Shown: piece by piece, positions 24,256 to 32,669 of the stretch
Layout of the letters: each line of letters starts with the position of its first letter
Position numbering within the stretch: the first letter of the stretch is position 1
From: Brevinematales bacterium
Lineage (GTDB): Bacteria > Spirochaetota > Brevinematia > Brevinematales > JAOACQ01
DNA length: 44,269 nt
NCBI GenBank assembly: GCA_020052515.1
Contig: JAGVOW010000108.1
Location: 1-44,269 of the forward strand
Reading direction: 5' to 3'
Made by a program: the position numbers and the translations under genes
Notes under the pieces: model-generated
Databases searched by the model: none
Told to the model about the DNA's origin: nothing
The model's input: the letters and a program-made list of their open reading frames with translations, nothing else

Positions 24256-25536
24256 ATGACTCAAATAGAATCTGCGAAAAAGGGAATCTTAACCCCGGAA
24301 ATGAAAACAGTAGCGGAAAAAGAAGGAATACCCATTGAAAAACTGCTGAAGAATATTATTTCCGGCAAAGCCGTAATATTAAAAAATAGGGTGCATCCTA
24401 TCCAGCCTGTCGGAATTGGGAAAGGGCTTTCCACAAAAGTCAACGCGAATATTGGGACTTCCCCGGAAAAAATGAATCTTGAAGAAGAACTGGAAAAACT
24501 TTCCGTCTGCGAAAAATATGGCGCCGACACAGTTATGGATTTAAGCCTGGGAGCGATACTCAACAAGGTACGCCAGGAAATTTTAAAGAAATCTAACATC
24601 CCTATAGGTACAGTTCCCCTTTATCAAGTAGGCTTCGAATTGTCCAGAAAAAAGAAGCATATTACGGAAATGACCATAGAAGATTATCTTACGGTGCTCG
24701 AACAGCAGGGAAAAGAAGGCGTGGACTTTGTCACTATTCACTCCGGAGTAACGCTCAAAGCCTGGTCATGGATTAAACAGAAAAAAAGAATTCTGGATGT
24801 AGTGAGCCGGGGAGGATCGCTCCTCTGCCTCTGGATGGAAAACAACCAGCAGGAAAATCCCCTTTATACCCACTTTGACAAAATATTAGAAATTGCTCAC
24901 GAGTACGATATAACTTTAAGCCTGGGAGACGGCATGCGGCCCGGAGCGACAGCGGACGCGAGCGACAGGGCACAGATAGAAGAGCTCATTACCCTGGGCG
25001 AACTGGGAAGGCGGGCTCGTGACGCCAATGTTCAAGTAATGATCGAAGGGCCCGGACATGTGCCTTTAGACCAGATCGAATCAAACATTCAAATGGAGAA
25101 GCGCCTTTGTGACGGTGCGCCCTTTTACATCTTAGGGCCCTTGGTTACAGATATCGCTGCAGGATATGACCACATTGCCGGCGCTATCGGCGGGGCATTA
25201 GCGGCCTCTGTCGGCGCGGATTTTCTCTGCTACGTCACTCCGGCTGAGCACCTTTGCCTTCCCGGGCCCGAAGACGTAAAACAGGGCATCATTGCCTCAA
25301 AAATTGCCGCCCATGCGGCCGACATGGTCAAATATGGAAAAAGATCCAGAAAGATAGATAATGAAATGTCCTTAGCCAGAAAAAATCTAGATTGGGAAAA
25401 GATGATCGCCCTTTCAATTGATCCTATTAATGCTGGAAAACGCCGCGAAGAAAGCGGAGTAGGTAATAAAGAATACTGCTCAATGTGCGGAGAGTTTTGC
25501 AGTGTTAAAGCGTTGCGCGAATTGGACAAAAGTTGA
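24256..25536 (+). CDS. thiC: phosphomethylpyrimidine synthase
   Basis: 426 aa, the short type of ThiC common in anaerobes. A radical SAM enzyme converting aminoimidazole ribotide to hydroxymethylpyrimidine phosphate. GTG 24250 lies inside the GGGGAG ribosome binding site, so ATG 24256 is used. Characteristic segments are SLGDGMRPGATADASDRAQ, EGPGHVPLDQIESN, LGPLVTDIAAGYDHI and the final cysteine cluster CSMCGEFC. That cluster is CX2CX3C, one residue shorter than the CX2CX4C of the long enzymes. The same short type includes 5-hydroxybenzimidazole synthase (BzaF), a vitamin B12 enzyme, but the adjacent thiD favours ThiC. I see no TPP riboswitch upstream. Confidence 0.93.
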   Translation: MTQIESAKKGILTPEMKTVAEKEGIPIEKLLKNIISGKAVILKNRVHPIQPVGIGKGLSTKVNANIGTSPEKMNLEEELEKLSVCEKYGADTVMDLSLGAILNKVRQEILKKSNIPIGTVPLYQVGFELSRKKKHITEMTIEDYLTVLEQQGKEGVDFVTIHSGVTLKAWSWIKQKKRILDVVSRGGSLLCLWMENNQQENPLYTHFDKILEIAHEYDITLSLGDGMRPGATADASDRAQIEELITLGELGRRARDANVQVMIEGPGHVPLDQIESNIQMEKRLCDGAPFYILGPLVTDIAAGYDHIAGAIGGALAASVGADFLCYVTPAEHLCLPGPEDVKQGIIASKIAAHAADMVKYGKRSRKIDNEMSLARKNLDWEKMIALSIDPINAGKRREESGVGNKEYCSMCGEFCSVKALRELDKS

Positions 25537-25561
25537 CGAATTTGAAAAAAAAAGATAAAAT
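25533..25561 (+). promoter_or_regulatory. promoter of the tRNA pair
   Basis: TTGACG (25533-25538), a 17-bp spacer and TAAAAT (25556-25561). It overlaps the stop codon of thiC. The first tRNA begins 22 bp after the -10 box. Confidence 0.65.
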
Positions 25562-25583
25562 ATTGCCCTTGTTTATTCAAAAC

Positions 25584-25658
25584 GGGCGTTTAGCTCAGCT
25601 GGTTTAGAGCATCTGCCTTACAAGCAGAGGGTCATAGGTTCGATCCCTATAACGCCCA
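25584..25658 (+). tRNA. tRNA-Val (anticodon TAC)
   Basis: 75-nt cloverleaf. The acceptor GGGCGTT pairs with AACGCCC, the anticodon stem CTGCC...GGCAG-type loop contains TTACAA, and the T loop is TTCGATC. Discriminator A. No CCA is encoded. The anticodon reads TAC, for valine. Confidence 0.95.
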
Positions 25659-25673
25659 AATTTTAAAGTCAAT

Positions 25674-25749
25674 CGGGGTGTAGCGCAGTTTGGTTTAGCG
25701 CACTACCTTGGGGTGGTAGGGGCCGGCAGTTCGAATCTGCCCACCCCGA
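25674..25749 (+). tRNA. tRNA-Pro (anticodon GGG)
   Basis: Cloverleaf with acceptor CGGGGTG pairing with CACCCCG, anticodon stem CTACC/GGTAG around TTGGGGT and T loop TTCGAAT. Discriminator A. No CCA is encoded. It lies 15 bp after the valine tRNA and converges on tsaB. Confidence 0.95.
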
Positions 25750-25757
25750 ATAAAAAA

Positions 25758-26459
25758 TCAGTTTTTCTTGTTCCATTGGGATTCTGCCTCGCTTTTACGA
25801 AGGTAAACAGGTTCCAAATCCTGGGTATTTGAGAAGTTTTTAGCATCATTGCTCCGCGAAAGGGCTTCTTTACAAATCGTTAGTCCGGATATCGCGAAAT
25901 CCGGAAGCAAAGTCATTTTCTTCTCTTCTCTATTCTGAAAATGATACCCGTATCGAATGAGCCCATCCCCTATTAAAAATATTTTTTCTTCTTCGCGTTT
26001 CAGCAAGGCCTGTAAAAGTTCTTCAGGTGCAATATCCTGATCACCCGAAATTCTTTCCCTGCCTTTAAAGAGGGCTGTAAAAACTTTGTTCATCCGGGCG
26101 TCCACTATCGGCACAATCAGGGCTTCAGGGGAATAAAAAACATCCGGAAGCGACAGGGCCAAAAGATCCAGGGAAGAAATTCCCATTATTTTTTTATTCA
26201 AACTAAAAGCAAGGGACTTTGCCGCCGAAAGCCCGATACGCAGGCCTGTGAAAGAACCAGGCCCTATTCCCACAGCTATCAAATCAATATCTTCTATCTT
26301 TTTTTTCAAAACACTAAAGCCGTTATCTATACAACTGAAGAGCTTTTCCTCCTGGCTAAAGGGGGCTTTTAGAAGCATTTCCAGCTGCAGGCTTTCAGAA
26401 AAATTATAACCAATGGATGTGTACGTAGTAAAAGAAGTGTCTACTCCCAGAATATTCAT
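25758..26459 (-). CDS. tsaB: tRNA threonylcarbamoyladenosine biosynthesis protein TsaB
   Basis: 233 aa. TsaB is the ASKHA-fold partner of TsaD in making the t6A modification at position 37 of ANN-decoding tRNAs, in the cytosol. The N-terminal ILGVDTSFTTYT, the VGIGPGSFTGLRIGLSAAKSLA loop (in two parts near residues 66-87) and VDARMNKVFTALF are family signatures. I take ATG 26459, which has AGGAG seven bases upstream. An upstream TTG (26477) would add six residues without improving the match. It is last in a minus-strand run that starts at rpsB. The 87-bp gap to rsmD holds a perfect inverted repeat. Confidence 0.92.
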   Translation of the reverse strand: MNILGVDTSFTTYTSIGYNFSESLQLEMLLKAPFSQEEKLFSCIDNGFSVLKKKIEDIDLIAVGIGPGSFTGLRIGLSAAKSLAFSLNKKIMGISSLDLLALSLPDVFYSPEALIVPIVDARMNKVFTALFKGRERISGDQDIAPEELLQALLKREEEKIFLIGDGLIRYGYHFQNREEKKMTLLPDFAISGLTICKEALSRSNDAKNFSNTQDLEPVYLRKSEAESQWNKKN

Positions 26460-26475
26460 CCAATTACTCCTTTGC

Positions 26476-26542
26476 AACCACGAAAAACACTAAACCACAC
26501 AAATTTTCGTGCAGTTGCCGAACCATCGTGTTTTTCGTGGTT
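26476..26542. repeat. 15-bp perfect inverted repeat between rsmD and tsaB
   Basis: AACCACGAAAAACAC (26476-26490) and GTGTTTTTCGTGGTT (26528-26542) are exact inverted copies around 37 bases. CACGAAAA-type words also occur at 43860-43880. It fills the gap upstream of the tsaB ribosome binding site and may be a REP-like repeat or a transcript hairpin. Confidence 0.65.
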
Positions 26543-26546
26543 TGTC

Positions 26547-27092
26547 TCAAGTCTTCCGAAAAAGCGAGAGGACGGTATCGCCATAAAATTTTTGAGACAA
26601 TAGGCCGGGATAATTTTTAAAATTCTCTTTGCTACCATGTTCCAGCACAAAAACTCCGCCCTCTTTCAGAAGGGAGAAGGCCGTCTCATGAAGATCATCA
26701 AGGCTTCTGGATGAATCTTGATAAAAAGGGTCGGCAAAAACAATATCATACGAGTCCCATTCTTCCTTCGGCAGAATATCCAGAATCTGCAAGGCATTAT
26801 GCTTGATCGTCCTGTATTTTGACTTATCCCCTACGATTATTTCCAGATTGCTTTTCAGAATGCTGTAAACCCTGCCGGAATGCTCTACAAAAACAACAAA
26901 ACCGGCCCCACGGCTGAGAGCCTCTATACCGACCCCGCCCGTACCGGCGTACAAATCCATAAATTTTGAACCCGCAATAAAATCCTGAAGAATATTCATA
27001 ATAGCTTGCCGGGTTTTTTCAGAAGTGGGTTTTACACCGGATTTCGGAACAGTCAAAGTCTTGCCTTTATAAACACCAGACGAAATTTTCAT
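26547..27092 (-). CDS. rsmD: 16S rRNA (guanine966-N2)-methyltransferase
   Basis: 181 aa, the usual RsmD length. It methylates G966 of 16S rRNA using SAM. The family start MKISSGVYKGKTL, then PTSEKTRQAIMNIL, the SAM-binding LYAGTGGVGIEALSRGA, and motif IV as ADPFYQ (usually DPPY) are visible. The Pro-to-Phe change in motif IV is a modest variation. The start codon overlaps the pyrH stop by 4 bp, so the two are translationally coupled. Confidence 0.93.
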   Translation of the reverse strand: MKISSGVYKGKTLTVPKSGVKPTSEKTRQAIMNILQDFIAGSKFMDLYAGTGGVGIEALSRGAGFVVFVEHSGRVYSILKSNLEIIVGDKSKYRTIKHNALQILDILPKEEWDSYDIVFADPFYQDSSRSLDDLHETAFSLLKEGGVFVLEHGSKENFKNYPGLLSQKFYGDTVLSLFRKT

Positions 27093-27799
27093 TTCCCTGC
27101 CCGAATGAGCGTTCCGACTTTTTTACCAAGAATAGCGTTTTTGATATTGCTTTGATTAAAGATATCCAATACCATAATAGGCAGATGGTTTTCCATACAA
27201 AGAGTAATAGCGGTAGAATCCATCACTTTCAACCGTTTTTTCAGGACTTCATCGTAGCTGACTTCATCGTATTTCACCGCGTCTTTATGCTTCTTTGGAT
27301 CCTTATCGTATACACCATCGACTTTCGTAGCCTTTAACATCATGTCCGCATTGATCTCAATCGCCCGCAACACAGCCGCTGTATCTGTCGAAAAGTAAGG
27401 ATTGCCTGTTCCGCCGGCAAAAATCACGACCCTTCCTTTTTCTAAGTGCCGGACAGCACGCCTTCGAATGAAATTTTCCGCTACCGAAGAAACAGCTATA
27501 GCGGATTGTATCCTGGTTTGAAGATGAAATTTTTCTTCCAGAACCGATTGGAGAGCTAGAGAATTGATCACTGTAGCCGGCATGCCCATATAATCCGCTG
27601 TAGTACGAAGAACACCAAAACTGTCTGCCTCAGCCCCGCGGATAATGTTCCCCCCGCCTACCACAACACCTAAATTTACATCTAATTCATAAGCTTCGGC
27701 GATTTGTCTGGCCACTTCACCAATAGCATTGTAGTCCAAACCGCCCTTTTGCCCACCGAAGACTTCTCCGCTGACCTTTAACAGGACACGCTTAAACAT
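27089..27799 (-). CDS. pyrH: UMP kinase
   Basis: 236 aa. Phosphorylates UMP to UDP in pyrimidine nucleotide synthesis. Typical segments are KRVLLKVSGE at the start, GVVVGGGNIIRG, ADYMGMPATVINSLALQ, and FAGGTGNPYFSTDTAAVLRA in the middle, with KVDGVYDKDPKKH later. All match the bacterial hexameric UMP kinase. It lies 12 bp after tsf and overlaps rsmD by 4 bp. In most bacteria frr follows pyrH; here rsmD does. Confidence 0.96.
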   Translation of the reverse strand: MFKRVLLKVSGEVFGGQKGGLDYNAIGEVARQIAEAYELDVNLGVVVGGGNIIRGAEADSFGVLRTTADYMGMPATVINSLALQSVLEEKFHLQTRIQSAIAVSSVAENFIRRRAVRHLEKGRVVIFAGGTGNPYFSTDTAAVLRAIEINADMMLKATKVDGVYDKDPKKHKDAVKYDEVSYDEVLKKRLKVMDSTAITLCMENHLPIMVLDIFNQSNIKNAILGKKVGTLIRAGK

Positions 27800-27811
27800 A
27801 ACAAACCTCTT

Positions 27812-28630
27812 TTATAATGAAACCCTTACAAAAGACGAAATTTTTAGCGGCTTTTCTTTTCCTTTGTTGAATTCTTCCAGAACCGCTTTCACTTTCTTTT
27901 CTTCATCCAGAATAAAAAGCTGTTCCATCAAAACCGATTCATTATAAAACTTTTCAAATTTACCTTTTATAATATTTTCTATGACCTTTTCTGGTTTCCC
28001 TGTTGCCTTTGCTTCTTCCGTAAAAGTTTTCTTTAACTCTTCCACTTTTTCCGCAGGAACAGAAGACGCTTCCACGGCAACCGGATTCATAGCCGTAATC
28101 TGCATGCTTAAATTCTTCATCATCTGCTTTTCTTCTTCCCTATTCACTTCGCCTTGAAAATCAGCGACTACAGCCACTTTATTCAAGTGCATATAAGGGA
28201 AAAGCTCGCCCTTTCCATCAATAAACTTCCACTCAGAAACCAGAATATTTTCACCCAGCTTCGCGATGACGTCCTTACGCATCATTTCTATTTCTTCCGG
28301 AAGTGTTTTTGAAAAAGCATAACTCTTTTTAAAAATCGCCTCTTTCACTTCCTCAACAAAATTTTTGAAAGCATCTGTTTTAGCCACAAAATCCGTCTCA
28401 CAATTCACTTTCACCAGAAAACCTTTCTTGCCTTCTAGTTTATAGGACACAAGCCCTTCATTTGCTTCCCTACCGGATTTTTTATCCGCTTTACTCAGGC
28501 CTTTTTTCCGAAGAATTTCTATAGACTTATTCATGTCACCGCCTGTTTCCTGTAAAATTTGCTTACAGTCTACAATACCGGCGCCGGTTTTTTCTTTTAA
28601 TTCTTTTATCATTCCCGCGGTTACTTCCAT
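27812..28630 (-). CDS. tsf: elongation factor Ts
   Basis: 272 aa. The nucleotide exchange factor of EF-Tu. The N-terminal UBA-like helix bundle reads AGMIKELKEKTGAGIVDCKQ. The core has GKKGFLVKVNCETDFVAKTD and the dimerisation-type helices with MQITAMNPVAV. Length and motifs fit a normal EF-Ts. The gene lies 11 bp after rpsB, the standard neighbour. Confidence 0.96.
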   Translation of the reverse strand: MEVTAGMIKELKEKTGAGIVDCKQILQETGGDMNKSIEILRKKGLSKADKKSGREANEGLVSYKLEGKKGFLVKVNCETDFVAKTDAFKNFVEEVKEAIFKKSYAFSKTLPEEIEMMRKDVIAKLGENILVSEWKFIDGKGELFPYMHLNKVAVVADFQGEVNREEEKQMMKNLSMQITAMNPVAVEASSVPAEKVEELKKTFTEEAKATGKPEKVIENIIKGKFEKFYNESVLMEQLFILDEEKKVKAVLEEFNKGKEKPLKISSFVRVSL

Positions 28631-28641
28631 AAAACTTCCCC

Positions 28642-29466
28642 TTATATCTTCTTGATCAATTCTTCTTCAATCATCTCTTCCGACTCATCGTATTCAGCGG
28701 GAACAGTTGCTTCCTCAGCATTCCCTTCCTGAGCCGCTTCCAGTTCCTGCTCAGCACCTCTTTTCGCCGCGTAGGTAGACCCTTCTATCACAGCATCCGC
28801 CATAACCGTATTCAAAAGCTTAACAGAGCGGATAGCATCATCGTTGCCGGGAACCACATAATCCAATAAATCCGGGTCACAATTGGTATCAGCCACACCA
28901 AATACTTTCACCCCTAAGGCTTTAGCTTCCATAATAGCGTTCATTTCACGCTTCACATCCACTACCCACATAGCCTCGGGAATCTTTTTTATTTCCCTTA
29001 ATCCTTCATAAAAAGATTTCATTTTAGTAATTTCGCGCTCAATTTCCAGGGCATCTTTTTTGGAAATGGTTTCTCTTTCCGTCTCTAATTTTTTTTCTAA
29101 ACGCTTCATTTTATCAATGCTTTTTTTAATCGTGGAATAATTAGTCAGTGTCCCGCCCAGCCACCTTTTTGTGACATAAGGCATACCGCACCTTGCAGCT
29201 TCTTCAAAAACGGAGGTCTGTGCCTGCTTTTTCGTTCCCACAAACAGAACAACACCATCATGAGAAACAATCTCTTTCATAGCCCGATAAGCTTCTTTGA
29301 GCTTGTCCATAGTATGGCGCAAATCTATTATATAAATACCATTTCTCTTCATAAAAATATACTGCTTCATCTTTGGGTTCCATCTTTTAGTTTGATGGCC
29401 AAAATGAACCCCAGCCTCTAGCAGTCCGCTCATCAACGCCTTTTCATCATAAATAATACTCGGCAT
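28642..29466 (-). CDS. rpsB: 30S ribosomal protein S2
   Basis: 274 aa. The family signature LLEAGVHFGHQTKRWNPKMK is at residues about 15-34, followed by YIIDLRHTMDKL, FVGTKKQAQ and RWLGGTLTNYSTI. The coiled-coil insertion and PEAMWVVDV are also present. The acidic tail (EEATVPAEYDESEEMIEEE) is longer than in E. coli. First gene of the rpsB-tsf-pyrH-rsmD-tsaB run. The GGAGG is an unusual 13 bases before the ATG. Confidence 0.97.
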   Translation of the reverse strand: MPSIIYDEKALMSGLLEAGVHFGHQTKRWNPKMKQYIFMKRNGIYIIDLRHTMDKLKEAYRAMKEIVSHDGVVLFVGTKKQAQTSVFEEAARCGMPYVTKRWLGGTLTNYSTIKKSIDKMKRLEKKLETERETISKKDALEIEREITKMKSFYEGLREIKKIPEAMWVVDVKREMNAIMEAKALGVKVFGVADTNCDPDLLDYVVPGNDDAIRSVKLLNTVMADAVIEGSTYAAKRGAEQELEAAQEGNAEEATVPAEYDESEEMIEEELIKKI

Positions 29467-29503
29467 AAATAAACACTAACCTCCGCATTAAATTTTTCCA
29501 ATT

Positions 29504-29532
29504 ACTTTAAAAGAAATATCCGTTTCTGTCAA
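29504..29532 (-). promoter_or_regulatory. promoter of the rpsB operon
   Basis: Read on the minus strand: a perfect TTGACA (29532-29527), a 17-bp spacer and TAAAGT (29509-29504), about 37 bp before the rpsB ATG. It is divergent from the aldolase promoter. Confidence 0.75.
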
Positions 29533-29553
29533 ATTTTGTTATGGTATTTGTAG

Positions 29554-29604
29554 TTGCGATTTTTTTTAGCCTATATTATAATAGACACCTCAATTCTAAT
29601 TGAG
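29554..29604 (+). promoter_or_regulatory. promoter and leader hairpin of the aldolase-like gene
   Basis: TTGCGA (29554-29559), a 17-bp spacer and a perfect TATAAT (29577-29582). Just downstream, CTCAATT and AATTGAG (29589-29604) form a perfect hairpin that touches the AGAGGAG ribosome binding site of the gene at 29616. The palindrome may be an operator or an RBS-sequestering hairpin; which is not visible. Confidence 0.6.
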
Positions 29605-29615
29605 AGGAGCGGATT

Positions 29616-30581
29616 ATGTATAGGCCTGAAATTAAAGTTTTAGATTGTTCCATTAGAGACGGTGGTTTGATCAATAAATGGCAGTTTAGCGACGAGTTTG
29701 TAAGAGCTACCTACAGGGCGGCTTCTGAAGCCGGAGTGGATTATATGGAAATAGGATACAAAGCTTCTAAAGACCAATTTGACTCTAAAGAATTCGGCAA
29801 ATGGCGTTTCTGCGAAGATAGCGATGTCAGAAAAATTATCGAGGGAATAGAATCCAGCACAAAACTGGCCTGCATGGTCGATATCGGCCGTGTGGAGGAA
29901 AAAGATATTCTCCCCAAAAACGAATCCCCTTTCGATATGATCCGTGTGGCATGTTATACTAAAGATGTTGACAAAGCGATTGATCTCTGCAACATGATCA
30001 TGGATAAAGGTTACGAAACCACTGTCAACATTATGGCTGTTTCCACAAATCTGGAAAGGGAAATAGACGAAGCTTTGAATGATCTGTCCAAAACAAAAGT
30101 ACCCACTGTTTACGTAGTAGACTCTTATGGGGCAATGTACTGCGAAGATGTAACATTTCTGATAAAAAAATACAAAGAAGCTCTGCCGAAAAAAACGATC
30201 GGCATCCATACCCACAACAACAGACAGCTAGCTTTCGGCAACACGATCCAGGCCATAATCGATGGGGCAAATATGCTGGACGCTTCGGTTTACGGAATTG
30301 GCCGGGGCCCTGGGAACTGCTGTCTGGAACTTTTGCTCTCTTTCCTGCAGAACCCAAAGTATAAACTAAGGCCTATATTGGGATTGATTCAAGAACATTA
30401 TCTCCCTTTGAGAGAAAAGATCGAATGGGGCTATATTATCCCTTATATGATCACAGGAGCACTTAATGAACACCCGCGAATTGCCATAGCCTACCGGGAT
30501 TCAGTAGAAAAAGATAATTTTGTTAAGTTTTTTGATACGCTTACTACTCCAGAACCGGAATCTTTGATAAAGAAAGGCTGA
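29616..30581 (+). CDS. HMGL-like (DRE-TIM) aldolase-domain protein
   Basis: 321 aa. An alpha/beta barrel of the HMG-CoA lyase / hydroxy-oxovalerate aldolase superfamily. The metal- and substrate-site motif near the N-terminus reads LDCSIRDGG (DRE-type), and the second metal-ligand motif is GIHTHNN (near residue 197-203). VDSYGAMY and GIGRGPGNC are typical of the subgroup annotated simply as aldolase catalytic domain proteins. It lacks the length and C-terminal regulatory domain of isopropylmalate synthase. These relatives often lie among surface-polysaccharide genes and their reaction is uncertain. No obvious pathway partner is beside it here. It is transcribed alone and converges on the CHAT gene. 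Confidence 0.85.
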   Translation: MYRPEIKVLDCSIRDGGLINKWQFSDEFVRATYRAASEAGVDYMEIGYKASKDQFDSKEFGKWRFCEDSDVRKIIEGIESSTKLACMVDIGRVEEKDILPKNESPFDMIRVACYTKDVDKAIDLCNMIMDKGYETTVNIMAVSTNLEREIDEALNDLSKTKVPTVYVVDSYGAMYCEDVTFLIKKYKEALPKKTIGIHTHNNRQLAFGNTIQAIIDGANMLDASVYGIGRGPGNCCLELLLSFLQNPKYKLRPILGLIQEHYLPLREKIEWGYIIPYMITGALNEHPRIAIAYRDSVEKDNFVKFFDTLTTPEPESLIKKG

Positions 30582-30599
30582 GTAGTTACGATTGAAGGA

Positions 30600-31637
30600 C
30601 TAAATAAAATTCCTATATTTGCCGAAAATCCGGTAAAAGATTCCCTCTTCAGGGTTTTTGAGCCTTGCCAGATGAAAAGACAGAGCCGGATTTTCGGGGC
30701 AAAAAAAATGATAGAAATCACGCCAGAAAGAATTTGCAGCCGCGTAAAATTCATCTTTCAGTTCATAAGGAGAAGCAATCACCCATTGAGCGTTTTCATT
30801 TAAAAACGAAGAAACAATGCCTTCCGCGTAAGCGCCGGAAAAGCAGCTGTTTAAAACCGCTAATTCCGTATTTCTGCAAAAAGATGCTTCCTCCAGAGTT
30901 TCCTCATTCAAAATTATCTTTCCTTTTTTCTCCTCAATTCTTCCATGCCCGGCAAAATGAAAATACCGGGAAGAGGACATATTAGCCTGATAATCCTTCC
31001 AGAGTTCATCGGAAAAACATTCCAGCTCAAAACGTTCTTTTAACAATTCCTTCAAATGACAAATTTCTGTCAAGGCCCCTTTCAATTGTGGAGAATAGAC
31101 AAAGGTAAATCCCCTGCCCGAAGGCAAAACTGCTCCTTTCTTATCTGGAATCAAATACTCTATGAGCAGACTGTCCGATAAAATTTCTAATGGCAGAAAA
31201 AAGCTCCTTCCTTCCCAGACAACCTGAAGCTGGGTCACTTCATCATCCGAAAAAAATTCCGGCATTTTCAATTTGTGAAGCAGCCGGTTTAAAATATCTC
31301 TTTGCGCCAGAAGATTTTGCTTTATAGGCCTTTGATTCTTAACGGAAAAATCCATTTCTTTTTTAGCACAGAGCAAATGATTCTCAAGTTTCTCAAAATC
31401 AGGCCAATCTAAATATCTTTCACCAAAAAAATCTTTATTCTGATCAGAATAAAAAAAACGGACATAGATGCCTTCTTTTATTTTGATGCTCAAGATTGTC
31501 TTCGGTTTTTTCCTGCAAGCGCTAAAAAGATCAAGCTTTGAAAGAAAAGAGCCTTCTAAATTTGTCGATGGGTTGGAAGAAAAAAAAAGATTTTTGATTT
31601 TCGGATCAAAATCAGCCTTTTGCAAAAATTCAGGCAT
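30600..31637 (-). CDS. CHAT-domain (caspase-like) protein
   Basis: 345 aa. The C-terminal half (about 170-325) is a CHAT caspase-like domain. The catalytic dyad is visible: His231 in YFHFAGHGRIE and Cys265 in LAVLNSCFSGAYAEGI, with a beta strand before each, as in the peptidase family. The N-terminal half is unlike known domains and may be a regulatory or substrate-binding region. CHAT proteins include effectors of toxin and defence systems and a range of other proteases; a target is not visible. The gene sits 8 bp after an exported LPP20-like protein gene and is probably co-transcribed with it. There is no signal peptide, so the protein is probably cytosolic. Confidence 0.88.
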   Translation of the reverse strand: MPEFLQKADFDPKIKNLFFSSNPSTNLEGSFLSKLDLFSACRKKPKTILSIKIKEGIYVRFFYSDQNKDFFGERYLDWPDFEKLENHLLCAKKEMDFSVKNQRPIKQNLLAQRDILNRLLHKLKMPEFFSDDEVTQLQVVWEGRSFFLPLEILSDSLLIEYLIPDKKGAVLPSGRGFTFVYSPQLKGALTEICHLKELLKERFELECFSDELWKDYQANMSSSRYFHFAGHGRIEEKKGKIILNEETLEEASFCRNTELAVLNSCFSGAYAEGIVSSFLNENAQWVIASPYELKDEFYAAANSFWRDFYHFFCPENPALSFHLARLKNPEEGIFYRIFGKYRNFI

Positions 31638-31645
31638 ATCGTATC

Positions 31646-32533
31646 CTAAGGAGATTTTACAACAATGACTTTTCCATGCCGTAGAAATTTCTGCGTCCTT
31701 GGGCTGGCCAGCAGACGCGAAGCATCCTTGTTATGCAATACCAGATCTGTTTTCATAATTCCCTTGATAGCATAGGGAAATGTATAGAAGACGCGGTTGC
31801 CGCTTCTCGAAGAGTTGAAAGCATGGGTTAACGTTGTAGTATATTCGCACACTCCATGCTTTTTCAAGATCTCTCTATCGATGGTTTCGGGGCCATACAA
31901 TTGCACACCGTCCTCATCATAAACACGCATAAATAAACTGGGATTAAATTCTTTATAAATGAGGGTGTCTACCACCAGGCTGTCAAAGTATTCCAGCTCT
32001 TTTGATTCTTTTAAGATATAATTCGTAACTTCTACCTCTTCCAGACTGTCGTAAAAAAGATTCGCCACGCCGTCTTTCCCATAAAGTTCGAGTTCAACCA
32101 TCCCCAGAAACCTATCCTTTTTCTGTACTGGCGGCAAATAAAAAGCCCTGTCCGCAAAAGAGATGATTTCGTAGCGCAACTGATTTTTCATTGAATAATA
32201 ATCTTTAATTAAAAATAAATCTGATACTCGCACATAACCCATAACTTTGATTAGCTTCTGCTTAAGTTCATCTTTCATATAAGTAAAATTGTTATTTAAG
32301 TATTTCCCAAGATTCGGGATTGCCTTATCTGCCGGCATATCCATACTGCATTGCACTTTTCCGCTGGTCCAATTAATAAACCCATCATATTCGGGAACCT
32401 CTTCGATAAGCTCAAATTTTTCTTTATCTTTCTTATCCCAGATAAAACGCCTGCTTTCCGAAAACAAAGAAAACCATCCAAAAAAAAGCAAGATAAGACT
32501 ATAAAATAGCAGTTTCTTCAAGAAAACCCCCAT
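31646..32533 (-). CDS. exported LPP20-like protein
   Basis: 295 aa. The signal peptide (KKLLFYSLILLFFGWFSLFS) is clear. The body carries the family-type pattern: INWTSGKVQC near the start, later SLVVDTLIY, PSLFMRVYDEDGVQLYG and the final LVLHNKDASRLLA ... HGKVIVV, which resembles the LPP20/FlgO-like group of envelope proteins. ATG 32533 lies only 12 bp after the -10 box and has no ribosome binding site. TTG 32521 has a G-run just upstream and gives the same signal peptide, so the real start may be that TTG. It is followed 8 bp later by the CHAT gene. The family match is moderate. Confidence 0.75.
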   Translation of the reverse strand: MGVFLKKLLFYSLILLFFGWFSLFSESRRFIWDKKDKEKFELIEEVPEYDGFINWTSGKVQCSMDMPADKAIPNLGKYLNNNFTYMKDELKQKLIKVMGYVRVSDLFLIKDYYSMKNQLRYEIISFADRAFYLPPVQKKDRFLGMVELELYGKDGVANLFYDSLEEVEVTNYILKESKELEYFDSLVVDTLIYKEFNPSLFMRVYDEDGVQLYGPETIDREILKKHGVCEYTTTLTHAFNSSRSGNRVFYTFPYAIKGIMKTDLVLHNKDASRLLASPRTQKFLRHGKVIVVKSP

Positions 32534-32545
32534 TTATCGAGATAA

Positions 32546-32574
32546 AGTATAATAATCCAGATGAAAACAGTCAA
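32546..32574 (-). promoter_or_regulatory. promoter of the LPP20-like/CHAT pair
   Basis: Read on the minus strand: TTGACT (32574-32569), a 17-bp spacer and TATACT (32551-32546). The likely transcript start is only a few bases before ATG 32533. Confidence 0.7.
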
Positions 32575-32608
32575 GTAATAAAAGGCTTTTCTGTTTTCTT
32601 TACGTCTC

Positions 32609-32637
32609 TTGCGTAATTACCAATTTTGACTTAAAAT
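32609..32637 (+). promoter_or_regulatory. promoter of the thioredoxin-like gene and thyX
   Basis: TTGCGT (32609-32614), a 17-bp spacer and TAAAAT (32632-32637), about 32 bp before the ATG at 32670. Confidence 0.55.
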
Positions 32638-32669
32638 ACACTCAATAACATTTTCAAGGTACCCAAATT

